A stretch of 64,000 nt of DNA from assembly GCA_034231615.1 (NCBI GenBank), contig CM067298.1:61844387-61908386 (forward strand), written 5' to 3'. This stretch comes from Meghimatium bilineatum. Lineage: Eukaryota; Mollusca; Gastropoda; Stylommatophora; Philomycidae. Below the pieces are notes generated by a model. That model was not told where the DNA came from and made no database searches. It saw only the letters and a list, made by a program, of their open reading frames with translations. Below are positions 35,341-48,290 of the stretch, piece after piece; position 1 is the first letter of the stretch, and each line of letters begins with the position of its first letter. Made by a program: the position numbers and the translations under genes.

Positions 35341-35814
35341 TAATCCATTATTATAATATAATTATATTTGCATGCAGCAGAAACAACCAAAAATGTTTTA
35401 AATCAATGAACACTTCAGTTCCGTTTTTGTACTTGAATATGAATTTCCATCTTTCGCTAGGGAAGACATCAGTATTTGTGATAGCGACCCAGTATCCTAA
35501 ATTTGGAACGGATACTGACTGACTGTTTTAATTAGGCGCAGGTCAATTTTGTGATATATCGATGACATGAGGTTAATTATGCTGATAACCAATCACTTGT
35601 AGTATCAATCAAATTACTTTCGGTTTCAACAAAACTTGTAAGTGATCAGTGAAGTACGTGCACAGTTATCACACATTCATTTATCTCTAGGGGCGGCGGG
35701 GGGGGGGGGGGTTCGGACGAAAGTACTGGAGAAATCTTGATACGGACGTTTGCTATTTTGCTTTACTACCATTGCTGACTTGTAGTATTTAATTTTTGCA
35801 GTGTTTTGATTCCT

Positions 35815-35992
35815 TGGTGATGCAATCACCTGAGGTTTGAGAGGAGTACGGAGAAAACAGAAAATTCTGGACTGACAACATCACTGGTCTGTCATGGTTT
35901 TCTACTCTCATCCAAATGACTGAGAACTGAGGTACTTGGATGACTTTGTGTGCTTATGTCTCCAACATGGCATCCTACAATACTGACGGGTT
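35815..35992 (+). mobile_element. LINE 3' end
   Basis: GACTGACAACATCACTGGTC encodes the D-N-I-T-G-L motif seen near the C-terminus of RTE-like pol proteins. It ends at a growing TTA microsatellite. Confidence 0.55.
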
Positions 35993-36016
35993 ATGATTAT
36001 GATTATTATTGTTATG

Positions 36017-36086
<70 letters not shown>
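35993..36086. repeat. (ATT)n then (AGT)n microsatellite
   Basis: About 14 ATT units followed by about 11 AGT units directly after a LINE 3' end. Confidence 0.95.
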
Positions 36087-36737
36087 CATTGTGGATAGAG
36101 GTGCCTACATTAAATAACGGAATACGAAATAATATTATATTAAAAAGTTGGAATGTGGCGAAATACGAAATAAGGGCAGATAAGCAGTGTTAATATAAAT
36201 TTCGATAAAATATTGCAGTACGCATGTTACAGTCATTATGACTGTTGCCAGATGCATCGATCTGAGCGCTATACACTGAGAGCTACCCCCCCCCCCCAAT
36301 TTGGTAGCATATCGATGTATCCAACAGCAGTCCTAGCGACTGTAAAATACGTACTGAAAATCTTTATTTATAGATGACATGCTCAGTAAACAGACATCTT
36401 TCATTAAAACGAGCCATTTTTTTACAACACGGTCTGCTAGTAACGTGATTTAAGTGACGACACGAAAGCTGCACATACTATATCAAAGTTGAAATGAAAC
36501 TGGGCATGATCTTCAAAAGCTGGAATGTAGGTACTCCTTCCGTATTAAACCTTACTATGATTATGATGTTCATTTGTAAACAAATTTACCAGCTTTTTAT
36601 TGGTATTTTAAAATGTTTTTGACGTCAATTTTGGTCAAATCTTACCCTGGTCAACAACTGTCAAATGTTTTCAAACTATTCCCAATTTTTTAATGTAATT
36701 TATGGACATCATTGTCATTACTGTAGCAGTACAAATG

Positions 36738-36845
36738 TGAGTAGTAGTAGTAGTACTATTAGTAGTAATATTACTAGTAGTAGCAGCAGAAGTAATAGTA
36801 GTAGTATTAGTAGTAGGAGTAGTAGATTATCAGCAGCAGTGGTGT
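36738..36845. repeat. Imperfect (AGT)n microsatellite
   Basis: AGTAGTAGT runs with interruptions. The Ser-rich open frame over it is an artefact of the repeat. Confidence 0.9.
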
Positions 36846-36894
36846 CAGTAATGGTAATGTATGTCAAATATATGATGTACGTTCAAAGTAATAT

Positions 36895-37070
36895 AACGGT
36901 CATTGATGTAGCATACCTAGAGGCCGACCACGAAAACGATGGACCACTCAAATAAAAGAGGCGACAAACTCCACAATATACTCAACACACACGAGGGCCA
37001 TCTCTAGAAAACTCTTCTATCCCTGACGCTGAAAAGAAACAAAGGGTTTAGCGAATAGATAGACTGATGT
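36895..37070 (+). mobile_element. LINE 3' end fragment
   Basis: CTAGAGGCCGACCACGAAAA encodes R-G-R-P-R-K-R-W-T. The terminal text GAATAGATAGACTGA matches 60985-61005. Confidence 0.65.
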
Positions 37071-37214
37071 AGCAACCTCTTTAGTAAGTAGTAAATGCAG
37101 TATTAGTAGTAGTACCAATAGTTGCATGTTTATTTGTTATAATTATTTTTTTTTTGTCGTCACAAGAACTGCATAACTTTTAGTATCGGCAGCAACAACA
37201 TCTGTAGCAATCAG

Positions 37215-37219
37215 TATTG

Positions 37220-37269
<50 letters not shown>

Positions 37270-37345
37270 AGTGGTAGTAGTAGTAGTGGTGGTGGTGGTG
37301 GTGATAGTAGTAGTAGTAGTAATAGTAGTGGTGGTAGTAATTAGT
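37215..37345. repeat. (AGT)n/(GGT)n microsatellite
   Basis: A run of about 40 near-perfect AGT/GGT triplets, the third such array within 1.4 kb. Confidence 0.95.
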
Positions 37346-37439
37346 TATTAGTAATCTTAGCAAGTATCAGTGACAGTATTTATAGCGAAAAAAGTAGTAG
37401 TAGATGTAGATGTAGTGCATCAAAAGACACAGATATCGC

Positions 37440-37505
37440 AGCTAAGGTGCAAACCCCTACGCAACGAATATCATTCTCCGGACTACGTCTAGCAAAATAG
37501 CATGA
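37440..37505. repeat. Dispersed repeat R, short copy
   Basis: TATCATTCTCCGGACTACG and the flanking bases resemble the middle of the copy at 3331-3450. Confidence 0.35.
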
Positions 37506-37584
37506 GAAACAACACAGAAAAAGGAGAGGAAAACATGGTATTAATTTTTGTTGCTGTTTTCTTTATTATCGTTACGTACCGCTA

Positions 37585-37790
37585 GACAAAGTCCTTCTTC
37601 AGAATAGTCTTGCGTGCTGATCCTAAACAGTGCCATTTATCTTGGCTAATTTGGCTAATGTGATGGATCATTGGTCACTCTACGTATACTTTATGCCGCT
37701 AGCCAATGAAAACCACGGAAAAATTCATCCAGAATAAATGGCATTACGTTCAAGCGCATGCTTATTCTGAAAGACTTGACTAGATATATA
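37585..37790. mobile_element. Inverted-repeat MITE
   Basis: The left arm TCTTCAGAATAGTCTTGCGT ... GTGCCATTTATCTTGG pairs with the right arm CCAGAATAAATGGCAT ... GCATGCTTATTCTGAAAGA. It is related to 30290-30475. Confidence 0.55.
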
Positions 37791-37799
37791 AAATTGGTT

Positions 37800-38980
37800 T
37801 TCCCCAAAAAGGATAATGTATTACACGTGTAAAGAATACAAGTACTCTAAACTTACCAGACACTGATGACATACTAATAATGCTCTTAATCTCTTAATCT
37901 CTTCAATATGATAAAGATGTCTCCCGCGTCAAGCCATCCACTATGGGCATTCCCAAAGTTAAATCCTCAATAGGGTAATCACCGTGTGTGAAGTACTAGA
38001 ATTGTGAAGGTTTGCAGTCCTTTTTGGACAGCGATTGGTTTCGATAACGATAACGGAACTGAAAACGTTGGAGTAGATCCGCAGCTACAATTTCTCAAAA
38101 ATAAAGGAAATGAGGAAGGGGAATCTATGTACTTTCTAAAATGTTCTTTATTACATTTCGGCACAATGTTTTTTTGTTGTAAAAATTGTTATTTCCTTAA
38201 TCGTAAATCTTAGTCGTAATAAAAAAGTAGGATGGTTACGGGTGGCGGACATTTTCCAGACTTATTTTGTTTTACTTACATAAGTAGGGTTTTAACCCAC
38301 CACGTTCCCTTTTCCTTAACTACGACCAAGTGTTTGAAGGAATATTTAGAGCAAAATTTGTGCCGAAAAAGAACATTTTCACTATTTTAAAAGTATTTTG
38401 GGGATATATTTGCTAAAAATTGTCAAGAAAGGATGAAATTTTTGTTTCATAAACTTAGTCACTCCGGATATTAGTTAAAGTCGTTTTAGATTTCATAATG
38501 TGGTTTTCATAATAATACGATGGTCATAATGTGGAAAAGAGATTATGCTTTCATGTCATTCCTTTTTAGTAGCAAAAATATACATACAATAAGCAGCAAA
38601 CACCGCTACCCCTTTATTTTTATGACCACATTACTAACAACCATTTTTTTTTCAAAAGCAAAGGTCATTTGAAAGTTGGTTTTACAAGAAATGTTGTCCA
38701 AACAAGTGGAGAACTTCCCCTCCCCTCGTACATTATCTATAGAAATTTCTCACATCACATCGTGGATCAGGCGACGGTCTGAGAAGCTATAAAACGACAT
38801 GCGCAAATTACCTAAAAGCAGTGTCTGGAAACTAATTTTTAGATCTGGAATTCTAGATTTCACACTCAAAGTGTTAAATTATGTGTGAGGAACTGTTTTT
38901 AATGAAGTACACGCAGCTTCGAAGGAGCAATACCCCTCCCCCTCATATCTTCGTTAAATCGTATCTACGATTATGCATAC
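37800..38980. other. Unassigned intergenic DNA
   Basis: No coding exon or repeat family recognised; short open frames only. Confidence 0.4.
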
Positions 38981-38984
38981 AAAT

Positions 38985-39590
38985 TTACTATCCCCTGTTC
39001 TCGGCAGCACAATGGGACTCAGAGAAAGCATGGCATGTTAACTTATTATTCTGTGCTAGATTTGTTCGGATCCCTTCGGGACCCGGTGTCCCGTCCGGAC
39101 GAAATTTATTGGGTTGTTTACCCTGATGTGCCTCACATTGCAAATGTGTTTGCCAATCCGGCTCACCGTATGGGAACAAAATCGAGTATGACATCATACA
39201 GTCCATAACCAATTCATCAAATACAGTCCATAACCAATATTTTATGAATGAATAAATGTGAATGTCGCAGTGAAAGGGTTGTTCGCCATCTTCGTTGACG
39301 AAAACAGTTGATGTTGGTTCATTATAGCGACGTCGATCAGATTGCCGATCGTGCTTCACAATAACATGTGTATACAACAATGGCGTCATCTAGTGATATC
39401 TGGTTTATTTTCTCTTTGCGCTGGTGTTTCTAGCTTAGCTCGACGCCGATGCAAATCACCATCCGTAGTTAGTCGTGTTTGTCTTTGTTGCGGCACGAAT
39501 TCGAGCGAGTGCTTCTTGACTTCGACGAGTCAACCATCTAGCTTTTTGCTCTTTTGTTTTTTGACGCTTTCTTGCGATTGAATCATCCAT
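38985..39590 (-). mobile_element. Helitron N-terminal fragment
   Basis: Minus-strand pieces give S-I-A-R-K-R-Q-K-T-K-E-Q-K-A-R (39580-39530), R-R-R-Y-N-E-P-T-S-T (39330-39300) with G-E-Q-P-F-H-C-D-I-H-I-Y, and S-I-L-F-P-Y-G-E-P-D-W (39190-39150). These are hallmarks of the region preceding the helitron-like HUH domain. Rep and helicase domains are absent. Confidence 0.7.
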
Positions 39591-41869
39591 AATTTAAAGC
39601 AAATTATATATATATAATGTATTTTAGATAACTTTAACCACAAGCCGATACAGAAATGTAAATGTTATCTCATCAATAACATTTGTATACAAAAATGTCG
39701 TCTGCTTTAAATAACGTCATGACACCAATCGTTTTGCTTGAATGTCGCACGGAATACCGTAACGTAATTTCACTATTTATATAGCGTTCCGGAGAGACTG
39801 ATAGAACACGGCTATTATATTTAAGATCAGGAAAGAGTAAAATAATATGCATAGGTCTATATTATGTTTTAGTAAAGTAGCTGTTTTCGCGCTATTAAAT
39901 TATTAAGTTTGTTCTCAAATCAGTATCATGACACTCCGGACGCGCCCGTGTGTGCTCATGATATAATTAAATAACTCCGAGATATATTGTACTAATTGGT
40001 ATGGAAAAAAAAACAACTAAAGAAGAGTTTAAGTTTGATAGAATTAGAAAAAATATGGAAAATATAACTGTTCCTAGAATATTCAAAGAGGAAAATTGTT
40101 AGTAAGATAGCATCTGTATTTCTACTAGGAGACCACCAGGTTGTATTCTGATCACAGGAACTGAATAGCACTTTTACATAGAATGTTAGTCTTTGAAGTT
40201 GAGTTACAACTACAAGGGTACTAGTTGGGCACAGTTTGCTGGATTTATTGTGGGAACCTGTTTTTGTGTTACAATATCTGGAGCAGCAATTTATATTCAG
40301 TTACTGATCAGATATAAAGATTATCTGTCATTTATCTATATATCTGTCTTAATCTATATATTTACCGCTGATATACCCACAATAAAAGGTGACCATGGAT
40401 TTTAAGCCGTGATCTGATACATCTGAAAGAGATGCGAGAGTAGGGACTGATAGAGAATACAAAGACATTGCGGCATTGATAGAATTCGAAATACTTTAAG
40501 AGACACGTGCGGTAGCGGTGATCACCTCTATTCTGATAGACGACAAACTAATAAATTAGTTATTTAATTAGTTTGTTAGTGCAGATCAGTGTTTCCCACC
40601 TTTTTGTACTACGCCTCACCAAAGTATTCCTAAAAGTCTAATGTTCCCCCTCTCCTAAGTGGCATATACATATTTTTTTTAGATTAATAAATTGAATTAT
40701 TACCTACATGAAGCATAATTACAACTTGTTCAGGACACAAGACTTGGGTTTTAGTAAGAAATCACTAGGAAATCATTAAAAAATGATGATCTGAATAAAT
40801 TTTCAAACATATGCACAAAATAGGCAACTAAAATATTCAATGTGAGGTCGAGTCTAGATGAATGTACTACAGTTTAGTGAGACACTTTGTGTTTGATGCT
40901 TGCTACACAGCGCTTTTACATTGGGCTTCAATTTAGTCAGCTTCAGTCTCAAGTCTCCACGTTCTGTGATATTCAGTCGATTTCTGTTCTTTAGTAACAA
41001 ATCATTTACAGCACTAAACCCACATTCAGCTAAATATGAAGATGGAAACGGTAATAATAGCTCTCTTGCAAAGTTGGTTGAATTTTGGTATTTAATTTTG
41101 ATTTCATCACAAAGCCATGCCATAGCTCCTTTTATATTGGATCGAGTTTCAATAGATTCATAATTTTGTATTTCTGAGAGTTTTTCTTGGTATTGCATTG
41201 AAACATCAGACAAATCCATTAACATTGGCTGCATCATCCAGGTTAGAAAATCAATTTGTCTTAAATCAGAAAATCTTTCTTTTTAAATAAGTAGACATAA
41301 TTTTCAAATGATCGACAATAACAAGTACATCAGTATCAGACACTTCACATTTTTACAGCAATAAAACTGTTCAAAAGTATTGTTACAAATATATTTTTGA
41401 CATAATTCAATAAATGTAATAAAACCAAATATCTTCGCTTTGGCATCGACGAGTTTTATTTGTTCCTTGAAGTTGTTGATTTAATATATTTAGTTTGTCA
41501 AAGATATCGTTAAATAACACACAAATACTTTACCATCGATCGTTAACAGATTCTTCATTTCAAGAAAAGGTGAAATATTTTTAATAACCCAGTTTTTCCT
41601 ATGAATAACACAATGTACAAGAAGCATTTCTGCATTCTCATCTTTCATAATTTTAAGCAGCCATTTTTCTTGCCCATCATATTGGGATCACCATCTGCAG
41701 CACACGATGTCATATTGTTAATTGGTATATTATTGACATCTAAGTAAATTTTTAGCTTATTATATATATCTTTGGAGGTAGTGGTGCTCTCTAATGATTT
41801 ACAGAATAACATTTCTTCAGCAAAATCAACTTTATCAATATTTCTTACGTAAGTTATCAGTAAATTTAA

Positions 41870-42020
41870 GTAGGAAGCCAGAGGACAATAAAAAAAAATT
41901 CTTGAGACTAACGGGAACTGAACCAGTCCGTTCTACGGCACAAAATCGCATAGCGACAATTGCACGCGCATTCTTCCGTAGTTGACTAACCGCATCTCCA
42001 AAAAAGGTGCGATTTCATCA
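41870..42020 (-). repeat. tRNA-derived SINE
   Basis: The reverse complement holds GCGGTTAGTCAACTACGG (A-box-like) and ACTGGTTCAGTTCCCG (B-box-like), then a tail with TTGTCCTCTGGCTTCCTAC shared with 1370-1460. It sits inside the hAT element. Confidence 0.55.
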
Positions 42021-42329
42021 AGCCATTCAAACCGTGCACACAATGTCACCCGAACGGACCAATCGAGACAAGGACTATTACAACAACAACAAACATCCTG
42101 TACAGGTATTGAAATATCCTCAGTAACAAGAAACACATAACATAATATCCGTATTAGTTATACAAGGGCCGATAGGTCTTCTTGTAAACATGGATAACAT
42201 ATATAGACAATACAATTTTGCTTCAAGTAAGTTATCAGTACGGACTCACTGTCTCCCCAAGTGGATTCATCCATATGCAGTGAGAATTTTCTTGTTTTCA
42301 GCTTTCTGAGAAGTTGTCATTTATTCCAT

Positions 42330-42745
42330 ATTAATGTATGGCTCAGAAACATGGACACTAAATAAACAATTAGAAGAAAAAATTGATGCCTTTGAGATGT
42401 GGGTATATAGAAGAATAGGGAGAACATCATGGAAAGAGAAGAAAACAAATAAAGAGGTGCTAAAGACACTTAATATGAAGAAAGAACTACTAAGAGAAAT
42501 AAAGATCAGGCAAATAAAATACTTTGGTCACATTAAAAGACATGACACCCTATTGAAGACCTTACTTGAGGGTAAAGTCAAAGGGAAACGAGCAAGAGGT
42601 AGGCAGAGATACACGTGGGAGAGTAACATTACACGATGGACAGGTTACAGTCTAGCAGAGTGCACCACCAAGACAAGAGACAGGAGATGTTGGAGATACG
42701 TTGCAGCCAACCTTCGTTGCGGAGACGGCACTTGATGATGATGAT
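42330..42745 (+). mobile_element. LINE family B 3' part nested in hAT
   Basis: An intact 133-codon frame encodes YGSETWTLNKQLEEKIDAFE, W-V-Y-R-R-I-G-R-T-S-W-K-E-K, QIKYFGHIKRHDTLLKTLL and ARGRQRYTWESNITRWTGYS, the C-terminal part of an RTE-like pol. It is the best copy of family B and ends in a GAT run (42737-42748). Confidence 0.88.
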
Positions 42746-43659
42746 GAGAAGTTGTATTTCAATATCTTCACTCATTTCATCTATTCTTCTGTTAACAGTA
42801 TTGTTACTGAGTGGCATAACTTTCACGTCTTTGTCATATTTTTCCAGAACTGTTTTAAGAAACGCAGATATTGATGGTTTGATTTCATTCTCTCATATAG
42901 TATGATTTTCCCCAGATTTAGAAATGAGTAAACAAATTTCATAACTAGCCTTAAGAGTACGAATGACAGTTGCCGTATGAGCAATACACTTTAATGTTGC
43001 TCTTTTTTCAAAATGTCCTTCAAAGTTTGAAAGTAATTTACATCTGAATTGACATAATCATTATCTTTTGCCTTCAAATGTGCCCAAGACCACCTTGCAT
43101 CATTGATTCGTTGGTCAAGCATTGTTGGCATAACAGACAAAAAGATGACATTTGATCGTGGACAGTCGGTATGAACCCAAATTTTAAGTATTCCTAAGCA
43201 TACTGACGAACTTTTTTTTGCTTGCACTACTCATTTTACTGTGCAACGGAAAGTAATAAATACAAGATAAATCAAAAAGTAAAATAAACTTTGTATTAAT
43301 GTTAATTTAATGTTAATATATCAAAATTAATTATTAGTATGCTTTTTAGTGCATAAATCACAAAAATTACTTCTCGGTCGAAGTTTGACATGTATACACA
43401 ACAAGTCCAGTTTTCTTAATGAATCCTGCTGTATCTTAAAGCTCTTCAGTGCTCCCATACAGCTTTCCGTGGATATCCCTCTTCTGTGGACCAGTGTTCC
43501 TTACTGCCGTAGCTGGTTTAGTGAACTGTAATACAGTCTTGCAGGACTTCCAGTCAAAATGGCGTACATAGCAACTTGTGTTTTTTGTGTGATACCTTTA
43601 ACATCACTTGAAAGATTTATTATTTCATTATTTCGTCTAGGATGTGGTGTTAGTTATTT

Positions 43660-46600
43660 TGACAGGGGGTCCACTCATCAAGATTTTCGCCGGTGCGACG
43701 GAGTACGTACATCAGAAATGACATTTTCATGAGTGTAACCGTTATTTCACATAATTGCAAGGCTTAGTACACAGAAAATGGCTGGCAATCGTAAACGTCC
43801 TAAACGTGGCGGGGCCAAACGACAAGGTCATCGCCCTGGAGCCAGGCGTCACAGATCTAAAGTCGTTCGCATGTCTTTGAAATCGTTACGTGTGTTCTGG
43901 AATGTCGCTAGTGTTGAAAGAAGACGCCCAGAACTGGATAGGTAAATCAACAGTGCAGATATTATGGCTCTACAGGAATCGCATTTGGGAAGGGGAAACT
44001 GTCTCCAATTCACCGGCTTTCATAGTTTCTACAATGGGCGACACTTTGGGCAAGTAATTCTTGTACGAGAGAGCTTTGATTTGATCGAGATAGATATGTC
44101 TGAATGGGATAATGATGACACTCAGCTGCAAGCTTTCAGGATACAAAACGCACAGCACCCTTTCGTGCTCGTCAACGTGTATGCGTGCAACGCCAGCATG
44201 AACGTGCAGGACTGGAAATCTCTAGGTGAGATAGTAAAGGAAGAAAAAGATGTCATTTTCTGCGGGGATTTTAATGCCAAAGGTAGATCTTGGGGCAATA
44301 CTGCCTCTAATCAACAGGGAAGGGATTTCGAGAAGGCTCTGATTGATATGAATTTAGTATATATAAACAAAGGGCCAATGACAAGGTTGGTTGCTAGGGA
44401 TGGCGATGACGACATTGCAATTGATTTGGGCTTAGTGACAGCTGATATTGCACCCAGATGTAGATGGGATTTGCTGGGACCATTTGTCATGTGTCTTGTT
44501 AGTGGATAAAGGAAAAAGTAAACAACAGAAAGCTAAAGTTAAGTCCTTCCAGTATGATCGCACAGGGTCGTCTATCGTAAGCAGAATTAGGAAGGACAAA
44601 CGTAGGACACACGCCACCAGGGCACGAAATACAAGTGCTTTCCAGAGGGACAAAAAGCAAGAAAAAATGTGACAGCACAACCAGATCTTGTTCTGCAATT
44701 AAAACAGACCAAAGACGACAGGGTTCAACAGTTTAAAGATATCGCCAAATCTGCAAAGGACAAAAAATGGGAAGACTTTTGTTATGAGATTGCAAACGAA
44801 AAATCGCTAAAACTGTTCTGGCGACTGCATAAATCAATGAACGACCCAAGGAAGCGTATAACAATCCCTAATTTCCAAAGTATATACTTAATATGGCAGA
44901 AGACAGATAAGAATAAGGGTGCAGCACTGCTGGTTCATTATAAGGCACACATTGGTCAGATGAACTTAGGAAATTATAATGATATCATGAAAACAGTCAC
45001 ACATGTGTGCAATAAGCAAGTTATCGAAAGCGATACTGCTAATACTCTTGAAGATATTACAGCCACACTGAAAAGATCAAGAAACACAGAGCCAGGACCT
45101 GATAACATTAGGTACGACGATCTCAGAGGCAGGCCAGACGAGGAACTTAAGGAGCTGGCAATGTTGTTTAACAAGAGCCTAGCGACTGGCACAGTAGAAG
45201 AAGACTGGTTACATAGTTATTTAAACCCACTACCCAAGCCTGGCCAGAGTCATGCGATGATACAGGGTTTCAGGCTCATAACCATGCAGAATACGATCGG
45301 CAAGTTGTTAGAAAAGATTGTTGCATGGAAAATTGTCCCTGCATCTAGAGAGAAATAACAGCCTGCCCTCAACTTTGGGAGGCTATCGTCCAGGTAAGCA
45401 GACTTCGCACAACATCGCCGAATTCGAAATTCGATGTGTTCGAAAGTTTTGATGAACGAATGGAGACATGCGCGGCTGCAATAGACTTCGAAGATGCTTA
45501 TAACAGAGTTCCCTTGGCTTTCTTGATGACCATAATGCTGCAATTCCAAGTTAGTCCTGTCATTGTCAGATGGATTATCTCGGCACATTTTCAGAGACAG
45601 GTTGTTCTTAAGTGTGGGAGTTGGTCTTCGGCACCAACAGTCATAAACCCAGGACTACCACAGGGGTCACCTCTGTCCCCATTATTATTTAATGTGTATA
45701 CAGTTCAAATTACAATCTGTCAGATTGCAGGAACGGGGAGAACTATGTCCTATGCTGATGACATCTTGGTATATAGGCAGGGCAGAGATAGAAAAGCGAT
45801 CGCCAGGAATTAGCAGAGGGAGCTTGATCGTACAGGGGATTGGTGCAGTAATTCTGGAGCTTTTGTTAATCCATCAAAGGCATCGATAACATGGTTTTCC
45901 CTAAATAATCACATATTAAACACGCATACGCCATCGGTTACTTTGAGAGGGGATGTGCTCGAGAGAACCGGCACAATGAAATACTTATGGGTTATGTTGG
46001 ACCGCAGTCTGAGTTTCAAAGATCATGTTGACCACATCATTGTAAAGGTTTATAAAGGCCTTGCGGCAGTGAAAATTATGGCTGCTGCTCAACGTGAACA
46101 GAGGCTGCTATTTCTGCTGTATCAGGGATTGGTGGTCGCAGTGGTAGATTACGCACTGGCGGTTCTAATACTGAGTCAGACTCAAATAGAAAGATTAGAT
46201 AGAATCCAGAATGAGGCAATGCGAATCATTTTGGGGTGTACGAGAGATACGTCGGCACGAGCTATGCGATAGATACTGGATTGCCCAACTGCAGAGCAAA
46301 GAATACAAATGTGCAGGGCGCGGGATTTACCTACAAATCACCGCTGATAAAGAACATCTACACCCTGAAATTCTCAAAGTGAAAGGCAGTCGACTTAAGA
46401 GAGGAAAATCGTGGATGGGCGCACAGAAGATATTACACAGAGTTGGAGGTCGTGCGTCCTTAGATTGTCCGACAGCCTTCAAAGTAATAATAACACTCAG
46501 TAGAGAATGCAGAGAATGGTGTCCGACAGTGGTGGAGTCGGGGTACTCGCTCTAATCGATGAAAATTCCAGGGAAGGTGATATGATTGTATATACAGATG

Positions 46601-46795
46601 GGTCGGTTGAGAAACACATCAGAAGTGCCTGGGCCTTCACGGCTCACAGGTGGGGAGAAACTATCAGCGAGGAAAGTGGTGCTTTCGCTCAGTCACTCAG
46701 ACGACAAGCAGCATGACAATGAAGGTTTTGGCACTAACCAAAGCTTTGCAATGAGTCTGCTCGCAGACCCATTCGCTGAGATCACAGAAATATAC
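43660..46795 (+). mobile_element. I/Jockey-like LINE nested in hAT: endonuclease, RT, RNase H
   Basis: The pol frame opens at ATG 43778 with a basic N-terminus (NRKRPKRGGAKRQGHRPG). The AP-endonuclease is next (MALQESHLG, VNVYACNAS, D-V-I-F-C-G-D-F-N-A-K). RT follows with GPDNIRYDD, LPQGSPLSPLLFNVYTV and S-Y-A-D-D-I-L-V-Y, then RNase H with M-I-V-Y-T-D-G-S-V, truncated near 46795. About six stops or shifts inactivate it. It is sister to 9650-11640. Confidence 0.92.
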
Positions 46796-47149
46796 ATATG
46801 CACCACATACATACCTTTGTGTATCATAGTTTTCCATGGATAATAATTCTGTTCGCAAACATTATTATAACCAAAATATGTCCACCAAAATATACTGACG
46901 CAATTAGAGTTACCGCTCCTATAGCGAGAAATCAACATCTGGCCCTAGTAGGACATTCCTTAAGAAGCAAGCTGTTTTGAGAAAATTTACTACCCCCCTC
47001 CTTACTTCTTTGCTGGATTAACGAATGCTTATTTTATATTGAGAACCAAAAATCCCTTTTTTGAAAAAAATAACCTTGGCTTTTAAACTCTAGACGAACA
47101 ATCAAATTTCCCTCCTGTGGGGCATTGCGCCCCACGTAAGGAAACACTG

Positions 47150-47335
47150 GTGTAGATAGTTTAGTTTAGTTTTGTTATTTTAGTTTAACTAGTTCAGTAA
47201 GTTATGTTTAGTTAAATTGTTAGATAGTCAATTAAATAGATAGTTTGTTAGATAGATAGTTTAGATAGACAGTTGGTTTAAATATTTAATATAGATAGTT
47301 TAGATAGTTAACGAAAATAATAGGTTGGACACTAC
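47150..47335. repeat. Low-complexity TAGATAGTT tract
   Basis: Imperfect runs of TAGATAGTTTAG and related units directly after the hAT right end. Confidence 0.7.
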
Positions 47336-47339
47336 TTCA

Positions 47340-48040
47340 ACAGCGGTGGATCTTAGTTGAAATTGGTCGTGAAACGTTTCGAGATGTTTGCCTGACATAC
47401 AATTGTCATTTCTGATCAGTGCAGAGCCCACAATTCTATCGCGCAACTACTTGAATTTGCGCATGCAATTGAAAACCATTCACTAAATTTCGTAGAACCA
47501 AATACAGGGGCATATACAAAAAATATGTGTATCTTGCTTCATTGTTTGCTACTGCAGGCAACTTTATAAATAGTCTACAACCACACACAAGGTCAAAACT
47601 GTTTATCAGTTCCCTATTATAGTGGTCATGGATAAGTTCCAAGTCAATATACATTTTAGACCACAGATGATGCCCGGGTTGAACCAACATTAGAAAATTG
47701 GGTTCATGTTTGCATAACGAATCATGATGGCCAGAAAGATGCTTGACCACATCTCATTTAGAGTTTCATTTGTCACATACTAATGTGGGTCTAACACCAT
47801 ACCCCCCCCCCTCCAAGGGAACCAGAGTGAAAAACTAGTTATCACTAGTTCTATATATTTCATTCACTGCCTGGCACATACAAAGTTATATTCATTTAGA
47901 TCAGACTCTGTGGTTACATAACTACCCATTTACACACAACAAGAAAACTATGGCCATCTGAAACAGCTCTGATGAATAAACTTTACTGCCATGCCTCAGG
48001 GCTGGTGACCACAGTACAATTAATTGATAAAATCCATATT
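47340..48040. other. Unassigned segment
   Basis: A 104-codon minus-strand frame (47750-47436) resembles nothing I know and has no clear splice context. A poly-C run is at 47804-47813. Confidence 0.3.
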
Positions 48041-48049
48041 AGCATCTGA

Positions 48050-48290
48050 CTTCAACGGGAGAACAAGAATATTTGACTTTATTATAATAATAATAAAATA
48101 CAAAAGCAGTCAGGGTCGTAGGGGTGTCACATTGATGATTGAGACATTTGATGCAGAAAGATCTCCACACATCACTATCCTCTACCATCCTGATGAGTTT
48201 GGAAACTTCACACCCTGTCCAGTCCTTGATATTATCTAGCCATGTCATCTTCTGGCCACCTCCAAATGTAACACTTGTATTCCAAGTCAT
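48050..48290 (-). mobile_element. LINE 3' end
   Basis: Minus frame M-T-W-L-D-N-I-K-D-W-T-G, LIRMVEDSDVWRSF and C-D-T-P-T-T-L-T-A, an RTE-like C-terminus ending in an ATA/ATT run. Confidence 0.75.

Larger units (their letters stand above)
40854..43260 (-). pseudogene. hAT transposase remnant, ZBED5-like
   Basis: The longest intact piece (127 codons, 41237-40854) covers the C-terminal dimerisation domain with R-N-R-L-N-I-T-E-R-G-D-L-R-L-K-L. Upstream pieces in changing frames include a BED finger with C-L-L-C-Q-Q-C-L-T-N-E-S. A stop within the first 20 codons and the LINE insertion remove function. Confidence 0.85.
40587..47149 (-). mobile_element. hAT transposon (ZBED5-like), with nested LINEs
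   Basis: Termini CAGTGTTTCCCACC and GTAAGGAAACACTG are inverted repeats. Flanks GTGCAGAT (40579-40586) and GTGTAGAT (47150-47157) form an 8-bp target duplication with one mismatch. The transposase runs on the minus strand from a degraded BED finger (43260-43020) through P-L-S-N-N-T-V-N-R-R-I-D-E-M (42820-42760) to the hAT dimerisation domain (41237-40854) with PFPSSYLAECGFSAVNDLL. It is broken by stops, shifts, a LINE at 42330-42745 and a LINE at 43660-46795. It is presumably inactive. Confidence 0.85.

Noticed and set aside
36665..36955. Serine-rich protein
   Set aside because: The frame is generated by an AGT microsatellite.
38004..38213. Overlapping frames on both strands at 38.0-38.2 kb
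   Set aside because: Mutual shadows with no family signal.
47436..47750. 104-codon minus-strand frame as a gene
   Set aside because: No recognisable motif, no homologue in the window, no convincing splice sites; could be an old repeat.
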